Shown: positions 15,301 to 23,636 of the stretch, one piece after another | Layout: the number at the start of each line of letters is the position of its first letter | How positions within the stretch are numbered: the first letter of the stretch is position 1 | Origin: Falsiroseomonas sp. | GTDB lineage: Bacteria; Pseudomonadota; Alphaproteobacteria; Acetobacterales; Acetobacteraceae | Direction: 5' to 3' | Assembly: GCF_030695085.1 (NCBI RefSeq) | Contig: NZ_JAUYTS010000177.1 | Location: 1 to 32,490 of the forward strand | DNA: 32,490 nucleotides | Made by a program: the position numbers and the translations under genes | Notes under the pieces: generated by a model | The model's database searches: none | Told to the model about the DNA's origin: nothing | What the model saw: the letters and a program-made list of their open reading frames with translations, nothing else

Positions 15301-17985
15301 TCAGCGGCGCCGGATGAAGACCGCCACCGGCAGGTCGCGCAGCGCTTGCGCGACGTCGAGGCTGCCGGATGGCCGCGCCGCCTGTCCTGTCAGCAGGTCT
15401 TGCCAATCCGTGACCGGCCCCGGCCAGTCGAGCGTCGTGCCCTCCCACGCCTGGTCGCCGGCGAATCGCGCGGCCACCACGCGCAACTCGGCATCGCCAT
15501 GCTGGCGCGCGAAGCCGCAGATCCGTGGCCCGGCCGCGCCGCTGGCTTCCAGCTTCTGGTAGGTGCCGCGGGCATACAACGCCGGCTCCGCGGCCCGATG
15601 GGCCAGCAGCGTCGTCGTCAGGGCCAGCTTAAGCCGCCCGTCGCGCCAATCCGCCGCCATGGCCCGGATCGCCGCCGCCCGGTCCTGTTGCAGCGCCACC
15701 TCCACCTCGGCCAGCGCCGTCTCCCGCCTTGCGTAGTCCACCGGGCGCCGGTTGTCCGGATCGACCAGGCTGAGATCCCACATCTCCGCCCCCTGGTAGA
15801 TGTCCGGCACCCCCGGCAGGGTCAGCTTCAGCGCCGTCTGCACCAGGCTGCCCCGCAGGCCGAGCCGCGCGACACGTTCCTGGAAGGGCAGGAAGGCGGC
15901 CAGGAAAGGCTGGCTGCACAGCGCGTGCCGGACGAAATCCAGCGTCGCGGATTCATAGCCGGCATCCGGGGAGGCCCAGTTGGAATGGCGCTTGGCCTCG
16001 CGCATGGATTTCACCATGGCGCCCTCCAGCCGCTCCGCCATCGCCTCCGCGCCCCCCTCGGCCGGCCAGGCGCCGAGGAGCAGCTGGTAAAACAGGTATT
16101 CGTCGTTGTGATCCGGCGGACCCATGCCATGCGAGGCTCGCAGGATGCGGGACCATTCCTGCACGCGGGTCGCCCATTCCTCCGGCATGCCAGCCAGCGC
16201 CAGCAGCCGCATGCGTGTATCCTCGCCGCGCTTGGTGTCGTGGGTGGAGGTGGAGAGCATGGCCTGCGGCCAGTGCGCCGCGCGGTCGGCATTGGCGGTG
16301 TGGAATTCCGCCAGCGTCACGCCGAAATGGTCGGGGTGCCCGCCCACCTCGTTCAGCGCGACCAGGCGGTTGTAGCGGTAGAAGGCGGTATCCTCGAGGC
16401 CCTTGGCCATGATCGGGCCGCTGTATTGCTGCACCTTCATCGCCAGGCGCTGCACGGTATGGCGGGCGAATCCACTGCGCGGCTGCGCCACGAGATCGGT
16501 GGTCAGCAGCCGGTGCAGGAAGTCGAAGACGCTCGGGTCGAGATCCGGCTCCTGCCGCCGCGCGGCGGCGATGGCGGCGTCGATCTCCTGGCGGTCCGCA
16601 TCCGTGGGCGGCCCTTCCGCGTCCACATAGGTGCGATAGACGGCGAAGCCCGCGACGCTGGCGCAGAGGCCGCGGGAGAGGATGTTGCGGGTGAAATCAG
16701 CCGTGCCGGGGGTCTGCTGCGCGATGCGCGCGGCCTCCCTGGCCAGCATGGCCAGCTCGCCGGCCATCTCGTTCCGCATGATCCGCAGCTTGCAGTCGAG
16801 CACGATGGCATCGAAATCCTGCTCCGCGCCGGTGAATTCGGCGTAGAGGCGCGTCAACGCCGCCTCGCCTTCCGGATCGGCCAGCAGGCCCATCACCAGG
16901 TTGGCGAATTCATAGCCGGTGGTGCCCTGAACCGGCCAATCCGCGCGCAGCGGTTCGTGCCGCGCCAGGATCTTCTCCACCACCAGGTAGAAGGGTGCGG
17001 GCGCGGCCTGCCGCAGCTTCAGCAGGTAGCCCTTCGGGTCGAGCAGCCCGTCCACATGGTCGATCCGCAGCCCGTCCAGCGTGCCATCCGCCAGCAGCGC
17101 GAAGACCAGGCGATGGGCGTGGTCGAACAGCTCCGGCAGTTCCATCCGCAGGCCGGCAAGCTCGTTGATGTTGAAGAACCGGCGGTAGTTGATGTCGTCC
17201 GCCGCGACGCGGAAATGCGCCGCGCGCCAATGCTGGTCGCGGATCAGCGCATCCAGCGCCACCTTGTCCGCGTTCAGCCTGGCCACCGCCCGCTGCACGG
17301 CAGCTTGCAGCGCCGCATCCCGGGCGACCAGCGCGGCCAGATCCGCCTTCAGGTCGCGGGCGCGTGCCGCCACGCGCGGGCGCCAGTCCGGCAGGCCGGC
17401 AAAGGCATCGCCCAGGCGTTCAAGCGCCGTATCGGCATCGCCCAGCACCCGGCCGTAATGCAGCGGGCAGATCGGCAGCTTGTGTGTGTCATAGGCCCAG
17501 ACGGCAAAGCTGCCGGCCGCGGCGTCGAAGCGCAGCTCAAGCTGGCCGGCTTCCAGCACCGCGCCATACTGGTCCCCCAGGAAGGGCACCAGCAGCCGCC
17601 CCTGCTGCCAGTCGATGTCGAGCCAGCCGGCGAAGTCCGATGCCTCCCCCCATTCCAGCACATCGAGCCACCACGGGTTGTCGGCGCCGCCGACGCCTAT
17701 GTGGTTCGGCACGAAATCCAGGATCTGGCCCAGGCCATTCGCCTTGAAGGCCGCCGCCATGGCGCGGAAATCGGCCTCGGTGCCCAGTTCGGGGTTCAGC
17801 GCGGTGTGGTCCACGATGTCATAGCCATGCGTGCTGCCAGGCCGCGCCTTCAACCAGGGCGAGGCATAGACATGGCTGATGCCCAGCCGCGCCAGATAGG
17901 GCGCGAGGCGGGCCGCATCGGCGAAGCGGAAGCCGGCGTGGAATTGCAGGCGATAGGTGGCGCGCGGCATCACGGCGTCGGTCAT
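15301..17985 (-). CDS. treY: Malto-oligosyltrehalose synthase
   Basis: This 894-residue intramolecular transglycosylase of family GH13 turns the reducing-end alpha-1,4 bond of a maltooligosaccharide into an alpha,alpha-1,1 bond, the first step of the TreY-TreZ trehalose route. Visible elements are the N-terminal PRATYRLQFHAGFRF, DFVPNH (90-95), GLRIDHVDGL (305-314) with nucleophile Asp309, VVEK with acid/base Glu337, and THDTKRGED (581-589), a hallmark of TreY. The segment NYRRFFNINELAGLR (266-280) is also typical. Its ATG overlaps the treZ stop codon in ATGA at 17985-17982, so the two are translationally coupled, treZ first. I rejected a longer start because it would run into treZ. It ends 97 bases before the HU-like gene. 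Confidence 0.95.
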   Translation of the reverse strand: MTDAVMPRATYRLQFHAGFRFADAARLAPYLARLGISHVYASPWLKARPGSTHGYDIVDHTALNPELGTEADFRAMAAAFKANGLGQILDFVPNHIGVGGADNPWWLDVLEWGEASDFAGWLDIDWQQGRLLVPFLGDQYGAVLEAGQLELRFDAAAGSFAVWAYDTHKLPICPLHYGRVLGDADTALERLGDAFAGLPDWRPRVAARARDLKADLAALVARDAALQAAVQRAVARLNADKVALDALIRDQHWRAAHFRVAADDINYRRFFNINELAGLRMELPELFDHAHRLVFALLADGTLDGLRIDHVDGLLDPKGYLLKLRQAAPAPFYLVVEKILARHEPLRADWPVQGTTGYEFANLVMGLLADPEGEAALTRLYAEFTGAEQDFDAIVLDCKLRIMRNEMAGELAMLAREAARIAQQTPGTADFTRNILSRGLCASVAGFAVYRTYVDAEGPPTDADRQEIDAAIAAARRQEPDLDPSVFDFLHRLLTTDLVAQPRSGFARHTVQRLAMKVQQYSGPIMAKGLEDTAFYRYNRLVALNEVGGHPDHFGVTLAEFHTANADRAAHWPQAMLSTSTHDTKRGEDTRMRLLALAGMPEEWATRVQEWSRILRASHGMGPPDHNDEYLFYQLLLGAWPAEGGAEAMAERLEGAMVKSMREAKRHSNWASPDAGYESATLDFVRHALCSQPFLAAFLPFQERVARLGLRGSLVQTALKLTLPGVPDIYQGAEMWDLSLVDPDNRRPVDYARRETALAEVEVALQQDRAAAIRAMAADWRDGRLKLALTTTLLAHRAAEPALYARGTYQKLEASGAAGPRICGFARQHGDAELRVVAARFAGDQAWEGTTLDWPGPVTDWQDLLTGQAARPSGSLDVAQALRDLPVAVFIRRR

Positions 17986-19778
17986 GCGGGGTCCTCGATC
18001 GACCAGCGCGTGCTCCAGGGGCCAACGCCCTGCCCTTCCTGCCAGATCACGCGGCCGGCTTCCGGATTGCCGGAGATGGCTGGGTCGGCGATTGCTGTAT
18101 CGGACAGGTTGGCACGCAGGCGCAGCGTGCCGCCAGCTTCCAGGGACCACATGATCTCCACAGCCCCGGGCGCCAGCACCCGCCAGCTGCCGCCGCGCCG
18201 GATACCGGGCAGGCGCGGGATGATCTCGGCGTGGCGCACCGCCAGGATGGCGCGGTGCCAGGCGAGCGTCTCGGCGTGATCGGGCTTCGCCATGTCTTCC
18301 CATCCCAGCTTCGCGCTGGCGAAGGTGCCCTCGGCCAGCGGGTCCGGGATGCGCTCACGCGTCACGGGGTCGGCGAATTCGGGAAAGCGGGCGAATTCGG
18401 CGCGGCGGCCCTCGCGCACGGCATCGGCCAGGTCCGGGCCGAAATCGCAGAAGAAGGGAAAGGGCTGCGCCGCGGCCCATTCCTCGCCCATGAACAGCAT
18501 CGGGATCTGCGGCAGCAGCAGCGCGACGGAGGCCACGGCCCGCAGCGCCGCCTTCGGCGCGATATGCGAAAGCCGGTCGCCGAAGGCACGATTACCGATC
18601 TGATCGTGGTTCTGCAGGAAGGCGATGAAGGCGGTGGGCGGCAGGCCGGCGCTCGGCTCGCCGCGGGGATGGCCGCGATAGGGCATCATCTGGCCCTGGA
18701 AGGCGAAGCCCTCCGCCAGGGCGCGGCCGAGCAGTTCGGTGTTGCCCTGGTAGTCCGCGTAATAGCCGCTGCGTTCCCCGGTGGCGGCGACGTGCAGCAC
18801 GTGATGCGCGTCGTCATTCCACTGCGCCGTGTAATGCTGTGGCACCAGGCGCCCGGCCTGGTTCTCCTCATTCTCCAGCACCAGGTGCACGTGGCGCCCC
18901 GGCACCGCGGCGCGCACCCGTTCGGCGAGCTCGTCCAGAACATGGCGCGGGCTGTCGTCCAGGATCGCATGCACCGCATCCAGCCGCAGGCCGTCGAGGT
19001 GGAATTCCTCGATCCAGTACAGCGCATTATGGATGAAGTAGTCGCGCACCGGCGCGGAATCCGGCCCGTCGAAGTTCAGCGCCGCGCCCCATGGCGTGCT
19101 GTGGCGGTCGGTGAAGGCCTGCGGCGCGATGGCGTGGAGGTAGGCACCCTCCGGTCCGAAATGGTTGTAGACCACGTCCAGCAGGACCATCAGGCCGAGG
19201 CCGTGGGCGGCCTGCACCAGCGCCTTCAGATCCTCCGGCCGGCCATAGCTGGCATCGGGCGCGAAGGGCAACACGCCGTCATAGCCCCAGTTCCGGCCGC
19301 CGGGAAAATCCGCCACCGGCATGATCTGCAACGCGGTGACGCCGAGCGCGGCCAGATGTGGCAGCCGCTCGATCGCGGCGCGGAAGCTGCCTTCCGGCGT
19401 GAAGGCGCCGATATGCAGCTCATATACCACCGCCTCCGCCCAGGGACGCCCACGCCAGGCGGCATCGGTCCAGCGATGCGCGGCGGGGTCCACCACCTCG
19501 CTCGGCCCATGCACATCCTCGGGCTGGTGCCGCGAGGCCGGGTCGGGCACGCGCAACCCATCCGGCAGCACGAAGCGGTAGCGGGTGCCGGCACCAGCCA
19601 GGGCCACATCCAGCCCGTGCCAGCCGCCCGGCTCCTGCCGCATCGGCTGCGGCGGGGTACCGTCACATTCCAGGCCGACCCGGTCATGTGCCGGCGCCCA
19701 GAGGCGAAAGCGAACGCCGCCGCCGGGCAGCAGGGTGGCGCCAAACGGCATGGCATGGGCACGATGGGCGAAGGTCAT
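17982..19778 (-). CDS. treZ: Malto-oligosyltrehalose trehalohydrolase
   Basis: This 598-residue GH13 hydrolase releases trehalose from the maltooligosyl-trehalose made by TreY. An N-terminal beta-domain (MPFGATLLPGGGVRFRLWAP from residue 10) is followed by the catalytic barrel: DVVYNH (201-206), DGLRLDAVHAI (262-272) with nucleophile Asp267, acid/base Glu302 in LVLENEEN, and QNHDQIGNRAFG with His391-Asp392. Family-typical ELHIGAFTPEGSF lies at 120-132. The ATG at 19778 gives the usual short lead-in; an ATG nine codons downstream (19751) is also possible. It may even be favoured by a stress-type promoter motif whose -10 lies only 9 bases before 19778. treZ is the first gene of the treZ-treY pair and is divergent from glgX across 149 bases. 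Confidence 0.95.
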   Translation of the reverse strand: MTFAHRAHAMPFGATLLPGGGVRFRLWAPAHDRVGLECDGTPPQPMRQEPGGWHGLDVALAGAGTRYRFVLPDGLRVPDPASRHQPEDVHGPSEVVDPAAHRWTDAAWRGRPWAEAVVYELHIGAFTPEGSFRAAIERLPHLAALGVTALQIMPVADFPGGRNWGYDGVLPFAPDASYGRPEDLKALVQAAHGLGLMVLLDVVYNHFGPEGAYLHAIAPQAFTDRHSTPWGAALNFDGPDSAPVRDYFIHNALYWIEEFHLDGLRLDAVHAILDDSPRHVLDELAERVRAAVPGRHVHLVLENEENQAGRLVPQHYTAQWNDDAHHVLHVAATGERSGYYADYQGNTELLGRALAEGFAFQGQMMPYRGHPRGEPSAGLPPTAFIAFLQNHDQIGNRAFGDRLSHIAPKAALRAVASVALLLPQIPMLFMGEEWAAAQPFPFFCDFGPDLADAVREGRRAEFARFPEFADPVTRERIPDPLAEGTFASAKLGWEDMAKPDHAETLAWHRAILAVRHAEIIPRLPGIRRGGSWRVLAPGAVEIMWSLEAGGTLRLRANLSDTAIADPAISGNPEAGRVIWQEGQGVGPWSTRWSIEDPA

Positions 19779-19786
19779 GCGCCGCA

Positions 19787-19811
19787 AACCGGCCGCAGCC
19801 GCGTTCGTTCC
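19787..19811 (-). promoter_or_regulatory. Putative EcfG/RpoE2-type stress promoter of treZ-treY
   Basis: On the minus strand GGAAC (19811-19807) is followed after 17 bases by GTT (19789-19787). This fits the GGAAC-N(18-19)-TT pattern described for the alphaproteobacterial general stress sigma factor. Transcription would start only 1-3 bases before the ATG at 19778, implying either a leaderless message or use of the ATG at 19751. Confidence 0.4.
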
Positions 19812-19846
19812 ATCGGGCGCCGAAAAATTCCCGCACCGGGTCGAAG

Positions 19847-19871
19847 GGAACGTCCAGCGCGGTAAAGTGTT
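19847..19871 (+). promoter_or_regulatory. Putative EcfG/RpoE2-type stress promoter of glgX
   Basis: GGAAC (19847-19851) is followed after 17 bases by GTT (19869-19871), the same spacing as in the opposing motif before treZ. Transcription would start near 19878, giving a leader of about 50 bases to the ATG at 19928. The element lies between divergent trehalose/glycogen genes, a frequent class of general-stress-response targets. Confidence 0.45.
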
Positions 19872-19927
19872 GTCTGCGTTCTGGATCGTGTTCCAATTTG
19901 GCACGTCGCGGCAGATGAGGATGGTTG

Positions 19928-22165
19928 ATGCGGATACGTAGTTTGGTGGCATCGCCGCAGATGATGCGGCGGTCGCGCATCCGTGAGGGCCTGCCCTTTC
20001 CACTCGGCGCCAACTGGGACGGTCTGGGTGTGAATTTCGCGCTGTTCTCGGCCAACGCCACCAAGGTCGAGCTGTGCCTGTACGACGATACCGGCAATAC
20101 GGAGCTGGAGCGGATCGAGCTGCCGGAATACACGGATGAGGTCTGGCACGGCTACCTGCCGGATGCGCGTCCCGGCACCATCTACGGCTATCGCGTGCAC
20201 GGCCCGCATGCGCCCGATGCCGGGCATCGGTTCAACCCGAACAAGCTGCTGCTCGACCCCTATGCGCGGGCCATCGTCGGCGACCTGACCTGGGGCCCGG
20301 AATGCTTCGGCTATGAGCTGGAGACGGGCGATGATCTCAGCTTCGACACGCGCGACAGCGGCCCGCTCGTGCCGAAATGCCGCGTCATCGACCCGGCCTT
20401 TACCTGGGGACGCGAACGCGCCCCTTCGGTGCCCTGGGACCGCACCGTAGTCTATGAGACGCATGTGAAGGGCTTCACGAAAAGCCACCCGACCCTGCCG
20501 GAGGATATGCGCGGCACCTATTCCGGCCTCGCGGCGCCGGAGGTCGTGAATTATCTGCGCGGCCTCGGCGTGACGGCGGTGGAGCTGTTGCCGATCCACA
20601 CCTTCCTGAATGACCAGTTCCTGCTGGACAAGGGGCTGACCAATTACTGGGGCTACAACACCATCTCCTTCTTCGCGCCGGCACGTCGCTACGCGCGCAA
20701 CACGGCCTTTGCCTTTTCCGAGTTCAAGGAGATGGTGGCAAGACTGCATGACGCCGGGCTCGAGGTGATTCTGGACGTGGTCTACAACCACACGGCGGAG
20801 GGCAATGAGAAGGGCCCGATGCTGTCCTTCAAGGGCATCGACAACGCCAACTACTACCGCCTTCTGCCCGGCCGGCCGCGCTACTACATCAATGATACCG
20901 GAACCGGGAACACGCTCAACCTGTCGCATCCGCGTGTGCTGCAGATGGTGAATGACAGCCTGCGCTACTGGGCGACCGAGATGCGCGTCGATGGCTTCCG
21001 CTTCGACCTGGCCACCATTCTGGGACGTGAGGAGCATGGCTTCGACGAGGGCGGCGGCTTCCTCGACAGTTGCCGCCAGGACCCGGTGCTGTCCCGCGTG
21101 AAGCTGATCGCCGAGCCATGGGATTGCGGCCCCGGCGGCTACCAGGTGGGTGGCTTCCCACCCGGCTGGGCCGAGTGGAACGACCGTTTCCGCGACACCG
21201 TCCGCGCCTTCTGGAAGGGCGATGAGGGCAAGACCAATGATCTGGCCTGCCGGCTCTCCGCCTCCGGCGACCTGTTCGACCGGCGTGGACGCAAGCCGTG
21301 GTCCAGCGTGAACTTCATCACCGCGCATGATGGTTTCACGCTGCATGATTTGGTCAGCTACAACGACAAGCACAATGCGGCGAATGGCGAGGGCGGGCAC
21401 GACGGCCACGACCATAATCTGTCCTGGAACCACGGTGCCGAAGGCCCGACCGACGACCCCGAGATCATCGCGCTGCGGGAACGCCAGAAGCGCAACATGC
21501 TGGCAACCCTGCTGCTGGCCCAGGGCACGCCGATGCTGCTGGCGGGTGACGAATTCGGCCATTCGCAGCAGGGCAACAACAACGTCTATTGCCAGGACAA
21601 TGCCACCACCTGGCTGGACTGGGCCGGCATCGGTGCGCATGGGCGGGAACTGGCCGCCTTCACCCGCAAGCTGATCGCGCTGCGGCAGAACTTCCCGGTG
21701 CTGCGCCGCGCCCGCTTCCTGAATGGGAAGCTGGACGATGATCTCGGCATCAAGGATGTCACCTGGCTCACCCCCTCCGGCACCGAGATGGAGGATGGGC
21801 ACTGGGATGATTCCAACGCGCGCTGCTTCGGCATGCTGCTGGATGGCCGCGCCCAGGCCACCCGCATCCGCCGCCCGGCCGGTGACGCCACGCTGCTTCT
21901 GGTGCTGAACGCGCATCACGACGCGGTTGAATTCTCGCTGCCGGAACCGCCGGCCGGCCAGCATTGGCTGCTGCTGGTGGATACCAACAAGCCGGCGCTG
22001 GATGAGCCGGAGCCGTTCGAATTCGGCCATCCCTATCTGGTCACCGGCCGGTCCCTGCTGCTGCTGGTGCTGCATCCGGAGGCCGGTGGCCTCGCCATTC
22101 TCACTGCCGCGCGCACCGCCCTGCTGGCCGGCGCGACCCCGCCGCCCCTGCCATCGGAGGAGTGA
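19928..22165 (+). CDS. glgX: Glycogen debranching enzyme GlgX (TreX type isoamylase)
   Basis: This 745-residue GH13 debranching enzyme cuts alpha-1,6 branches of glycogen or limit dextrin and so supplies linear maltooligosaccharides for TreY. It begins with REGLPFPLGANWDGLGVNFA, the CBM48-like N-terminal domain start. Catalytic elements follow: DVVYNHTAEGNEKG near 282, DGFRFDLA near 354-361 with the nucleophile Asp, IAEPWDCGPGGY near 393 with the acid/base Glu, and FITAHDGFTLHDLVSYNDKHN-like sequence near 463. I chose the ATG at 19928 because TGAGGA precedes it by six bases; an ATG at 19961 is an alternative. It is divergent from treZ-treY and ends convergent with the response-regulator gene. 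The context supports a treX/treY/treZ unit. No glycogen synthase or branching enzyme gene is in the window. Confidence 0.95.
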   Translation: MRIRSLVASPQMMRRSRIREGLPFPLGANWDGLGVNFALFSANATKVELCLYDDTGNTELERIELPEYTDEVWHGYLPDARPGTIYGYRVHGPHAPDAGHRFNPNKLLLDPYARAIVGDLTWGPECFGYELETGDDLSFDTRDSGPLVPKCRVIDPAFTWGRERAPSVPWDRTVVYETHVKGFTKSHPTLPEDMRGTYSGLAAPEVVNYLRGLGVTAVELLPIHTFLNDQFLLDKGLTNYWGYNTISFFAPARRYARNTAFAFSEFKEMVARLHDAGLEVILDVVYNHTAEGNEKGPMLSFKGIDNANYYRLLPGRPRYYINDTGTGNTLNLSHPRVLQMVNDSLRYWATEMRVDGFRFDLATILGREEHGFDEGGGFLDSCRQDPVLSRVKLIAEPWDCGPGGYQVGGFPPGWAEWNDRFRDTVRAFWKGDEGKTNDLACRLSASGDLFDRRGRKPWSSVNFITAHDGFTLHDLVSYNDKHNAANGEGGHDGHDHNLSWNHGAEGPTDDPEIIALRERQKRNMLATLLLAQGTPMLLAGDEFGHSQQGNNNVYCQDNATTWLDWAGIGAHGRELAAFTRKLIALRQNFPVLRRARFLNGKLDDDLGIKDVTWLTPSGTEMEDGHWDDSNARCFGMLLDGRAQATRIRRPAGDATLLLVLNAHHDAVEFSLPEPPAGQHWLLLVDTNKPALDEPEPFEFGHPYLVTGRSLLLLVLHPEAGGLAILTAARTALLAGATPPPLPSEE

Positions 22166-22205
22166 GGCGGACCGCCCTGGGTTCAGGCGCGCGCCGTCGC
22201 GCGGC

Positions 22206-22634
22206 TCAATCCACGAACAGATGCAGCTCCGGCGGAAGCGGCCGGGGTGCCGCGCCGGGACGGTGCAGATCCTCCAGCACAGCCAGCGCCCGCGGCAATG
22301 CGGCAGGCGCGAAGGGCTTGGCGAGGCAGGCGCGGGCGCCGCTGTCTTCCATCTCCTGCCGCCAGCTGGGGGCGTTGCCGGTGGCGTAGAGCACCTGCAC
22401 GCCGCCCGCCGCGAGCGCCCGCCCGACCGTCAGACCGCTGCCACCGCGCCCGAGATCGAGATCCACCACGGCGAAGTCCGGCGCATGCTCTGCCGCGAGG
22501 CGCAGCGCGGCGGCCTCCGTCGCCGCGGTGCCGCAGACGTGGAAACCCTCGTCCCTCAGCGCATCCTCGGCCGCCATCGCGACCAGGGTCTCATCTTCCA
22601 CCACCAGGACGCTGCGCGACTGGCTGGTCGGCAT
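22206..22634 (-). CDS. Single-domain response regulator (receiver only)
   Basis: A 142-residue CheY-like receiver without an output domain. The acidic pair Glu13-Asp14 (VVEDE), phospho-acceptor Asp58 (AVVDLDLG), switch Thr85 (YATGN) and Lys106 (LAKPF) are all present, so it should be phosphorylated by a histidine kinase. None is encoded nearby. A GGGAGGT ribosome site precedes the ATG. It starts 60 bases downstream of egtD in the same direction and may be co-transcribed with egtB-egtD. It lacks the sigma-like N-terminal domain of PhyR, so it is not PhyR itself. Single-domain regulators of this kind take part in stress or cell-cycle phosphorelays in alphaproteobacteria; its partner is unknown. 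Confidence 0.88.
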   Translation of the reverse strand: MPTSQSRSVLVVEDETLVAMAAEDALRDEGFHVCGTAATEAAALRLAAEHAPDFAVVDLDLGRGGSGLTVGRALAAGGVQVLYATGNAPSWRQEMEDSGARACLAKPFAPAALPRALAVLEDLHRPGAAPRPLPPELHLFVD

Positions 22635-22694
22635 GATCTCTACCTCCCGCGGTTCAACCCCACTGCAACGGCAAAGCCCATCTCGGGTTGCGGA

Positions 22695-23636
22695 TCAGGC
22701 CTCCAGCAGCCAGACGGAGAACATCTCCGCCGGATCGGACCACATGGTGGCGCCGCGCCAGCCGGCGGCGCCGGCAATCTGGCGCAGCCGCTCGGGGCGG
22801 TATTTGTGGCTGCTCTCGGTATGGATGGTTTCGCCCCGGGCGAAGTCGAACACCCGCCCGGCCACCCGCACCCTTTGCGGGCGGCGGGCGACCAGATGCA
22901 TCTCGATACGCTCAAGCCCGGGATTCCAGCGCGCAGCATGGTGGAAGGCACCAGGGTCGAAATCCGCCCCGGCTTCCCGGTTCAGCCGGGTCAGCAGGTT
23001 CAGGTTGAAGGCGGCGGTGACGCCGGCGGCATCATCATAGGCCGCCTCGAGGATTGCCTCCTCCTTCACCAGATCGGCGCCCAGCAGCATGCGGGCGCCG
23101 CGGCCCAGCGTGGCGCGGGCGCGGGCCAGGAAGGCCACGGCCTCCGGCGGCTCGAAATTGCCGATGGTGGAGCCGGAGAAGAAGCCCAGCCGCGCGGCGC
23201 TGCCGCCGCCATGGGCCGGCAGGTCGAAGGCCCGGGTGAAATCCGCCACCACCGGGCGCACCGGCAGGTCGGGGAAGGCGGTGGAGACCCGCGCCGCCAC
23301 CGCATCCAGCCATTCCGGCGCGATATCCACCGGCAGATAGGCGCAGGGTGCTTCCAGCGCGCGCAGCAACTGCACCGCCTTGGCGCCATCGCCGGGGCCA
23401 AATTCCACCACCGCCGCGCCGCGGCCGATGGCATCGGCAATCTCGGCGCCGCGCTGGTCGAGGATCAGCACCTCGGTCCGTGTCGGGTAGTATTCCGGCA
23501 GGCGGGTGATCGCCTCGAACAGCCGCGTGCCCTCCGCGTCATAGAGCCATTTGCACGGCAGCGTCTTGCGTGTGGCGGACAGGCCGCTGATGGCGTCGGC
23601 CGCGAGTTCGGGATGCAGGACGTCGACCGCGCTCAT
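22695..23636 (-). CDS. egtD: L-histidine N(alpha)-methyltransferase EgtD
   Basis: This 313-residue SAM-dependent enzyme methylates histidine three times to hercynine, the first committed step of ergothioneine biosynthesis. It shows the family opening KWLYDAEGTRLFEAITRLPEYY (29-50, with PTRTE after it), the SAM loop VEFGPGDG (77-84), the FFSGSTIGNFEP segment near 153-164 and FNLNLLTRLN near 200. The HTESSHKY block is near the C-terminus. Its ATG overlaps the stop codon of egtB in ATGA (23636-23633), so the two genes are translationally coupled. The longer upstream frame lies inside egtB and has no support. The protein is cytoplasmic and of normal length (about 320). Confidence 0.95.
   Translation of the reverse strand: MSAVDVLHPELAADAISGLSATRKTLPCKWLYDAEGTRLFEAITRLPEYYPTRTEVLILDQRGAEIADAIGRGAAVVEFGPGDGAKAVQLLRALEAPCAYLPVDIAPEWLDAVAARVSTAFPDLPVRPVVADFTRAFDLPAHGGGSAARLGFFSGSTIGNFEPPEAVAFLARARATLGRGARMLLGADLVKEEAILEAAYDDAAGVTAAFNLNLLTRLNREAGADFDPGAFHHAARWNPGLERIEMHLVARRPQRVRVAGRVFDFARGETIHTESSHKYRPERLRQIAGAAGWRGATMWSDPAEMFSVWLLEA

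Noticed and set aside
15250..18279. A 1009-codon open frame on plus opposite treY
   Set aside because: It mirrors the treY coding frame through GC-rich third positions. Its translation is Arg/Gln/His-rich with no recognisable domain and no ribosome site, while treY has all catalytic motifs.
18231..19865. A 544-codon plus frame opposite treZ
   Set aside because: Antisense shadow; treZ has complete catalytic motifs and operon coupling with treY.
19775..22075. A 766-codon minus frame opposite glgX
   Set aside because: Low-complexity Gln/Val/Gly-rich translation without domains; glgX on plus has full GH13 motifs.
22166..22205. GC-rich stem between convergent glgX and response regulator genes
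   Set aside because: Only about five base pairs with alternating GC and no T-run; not enough to call a terminator.
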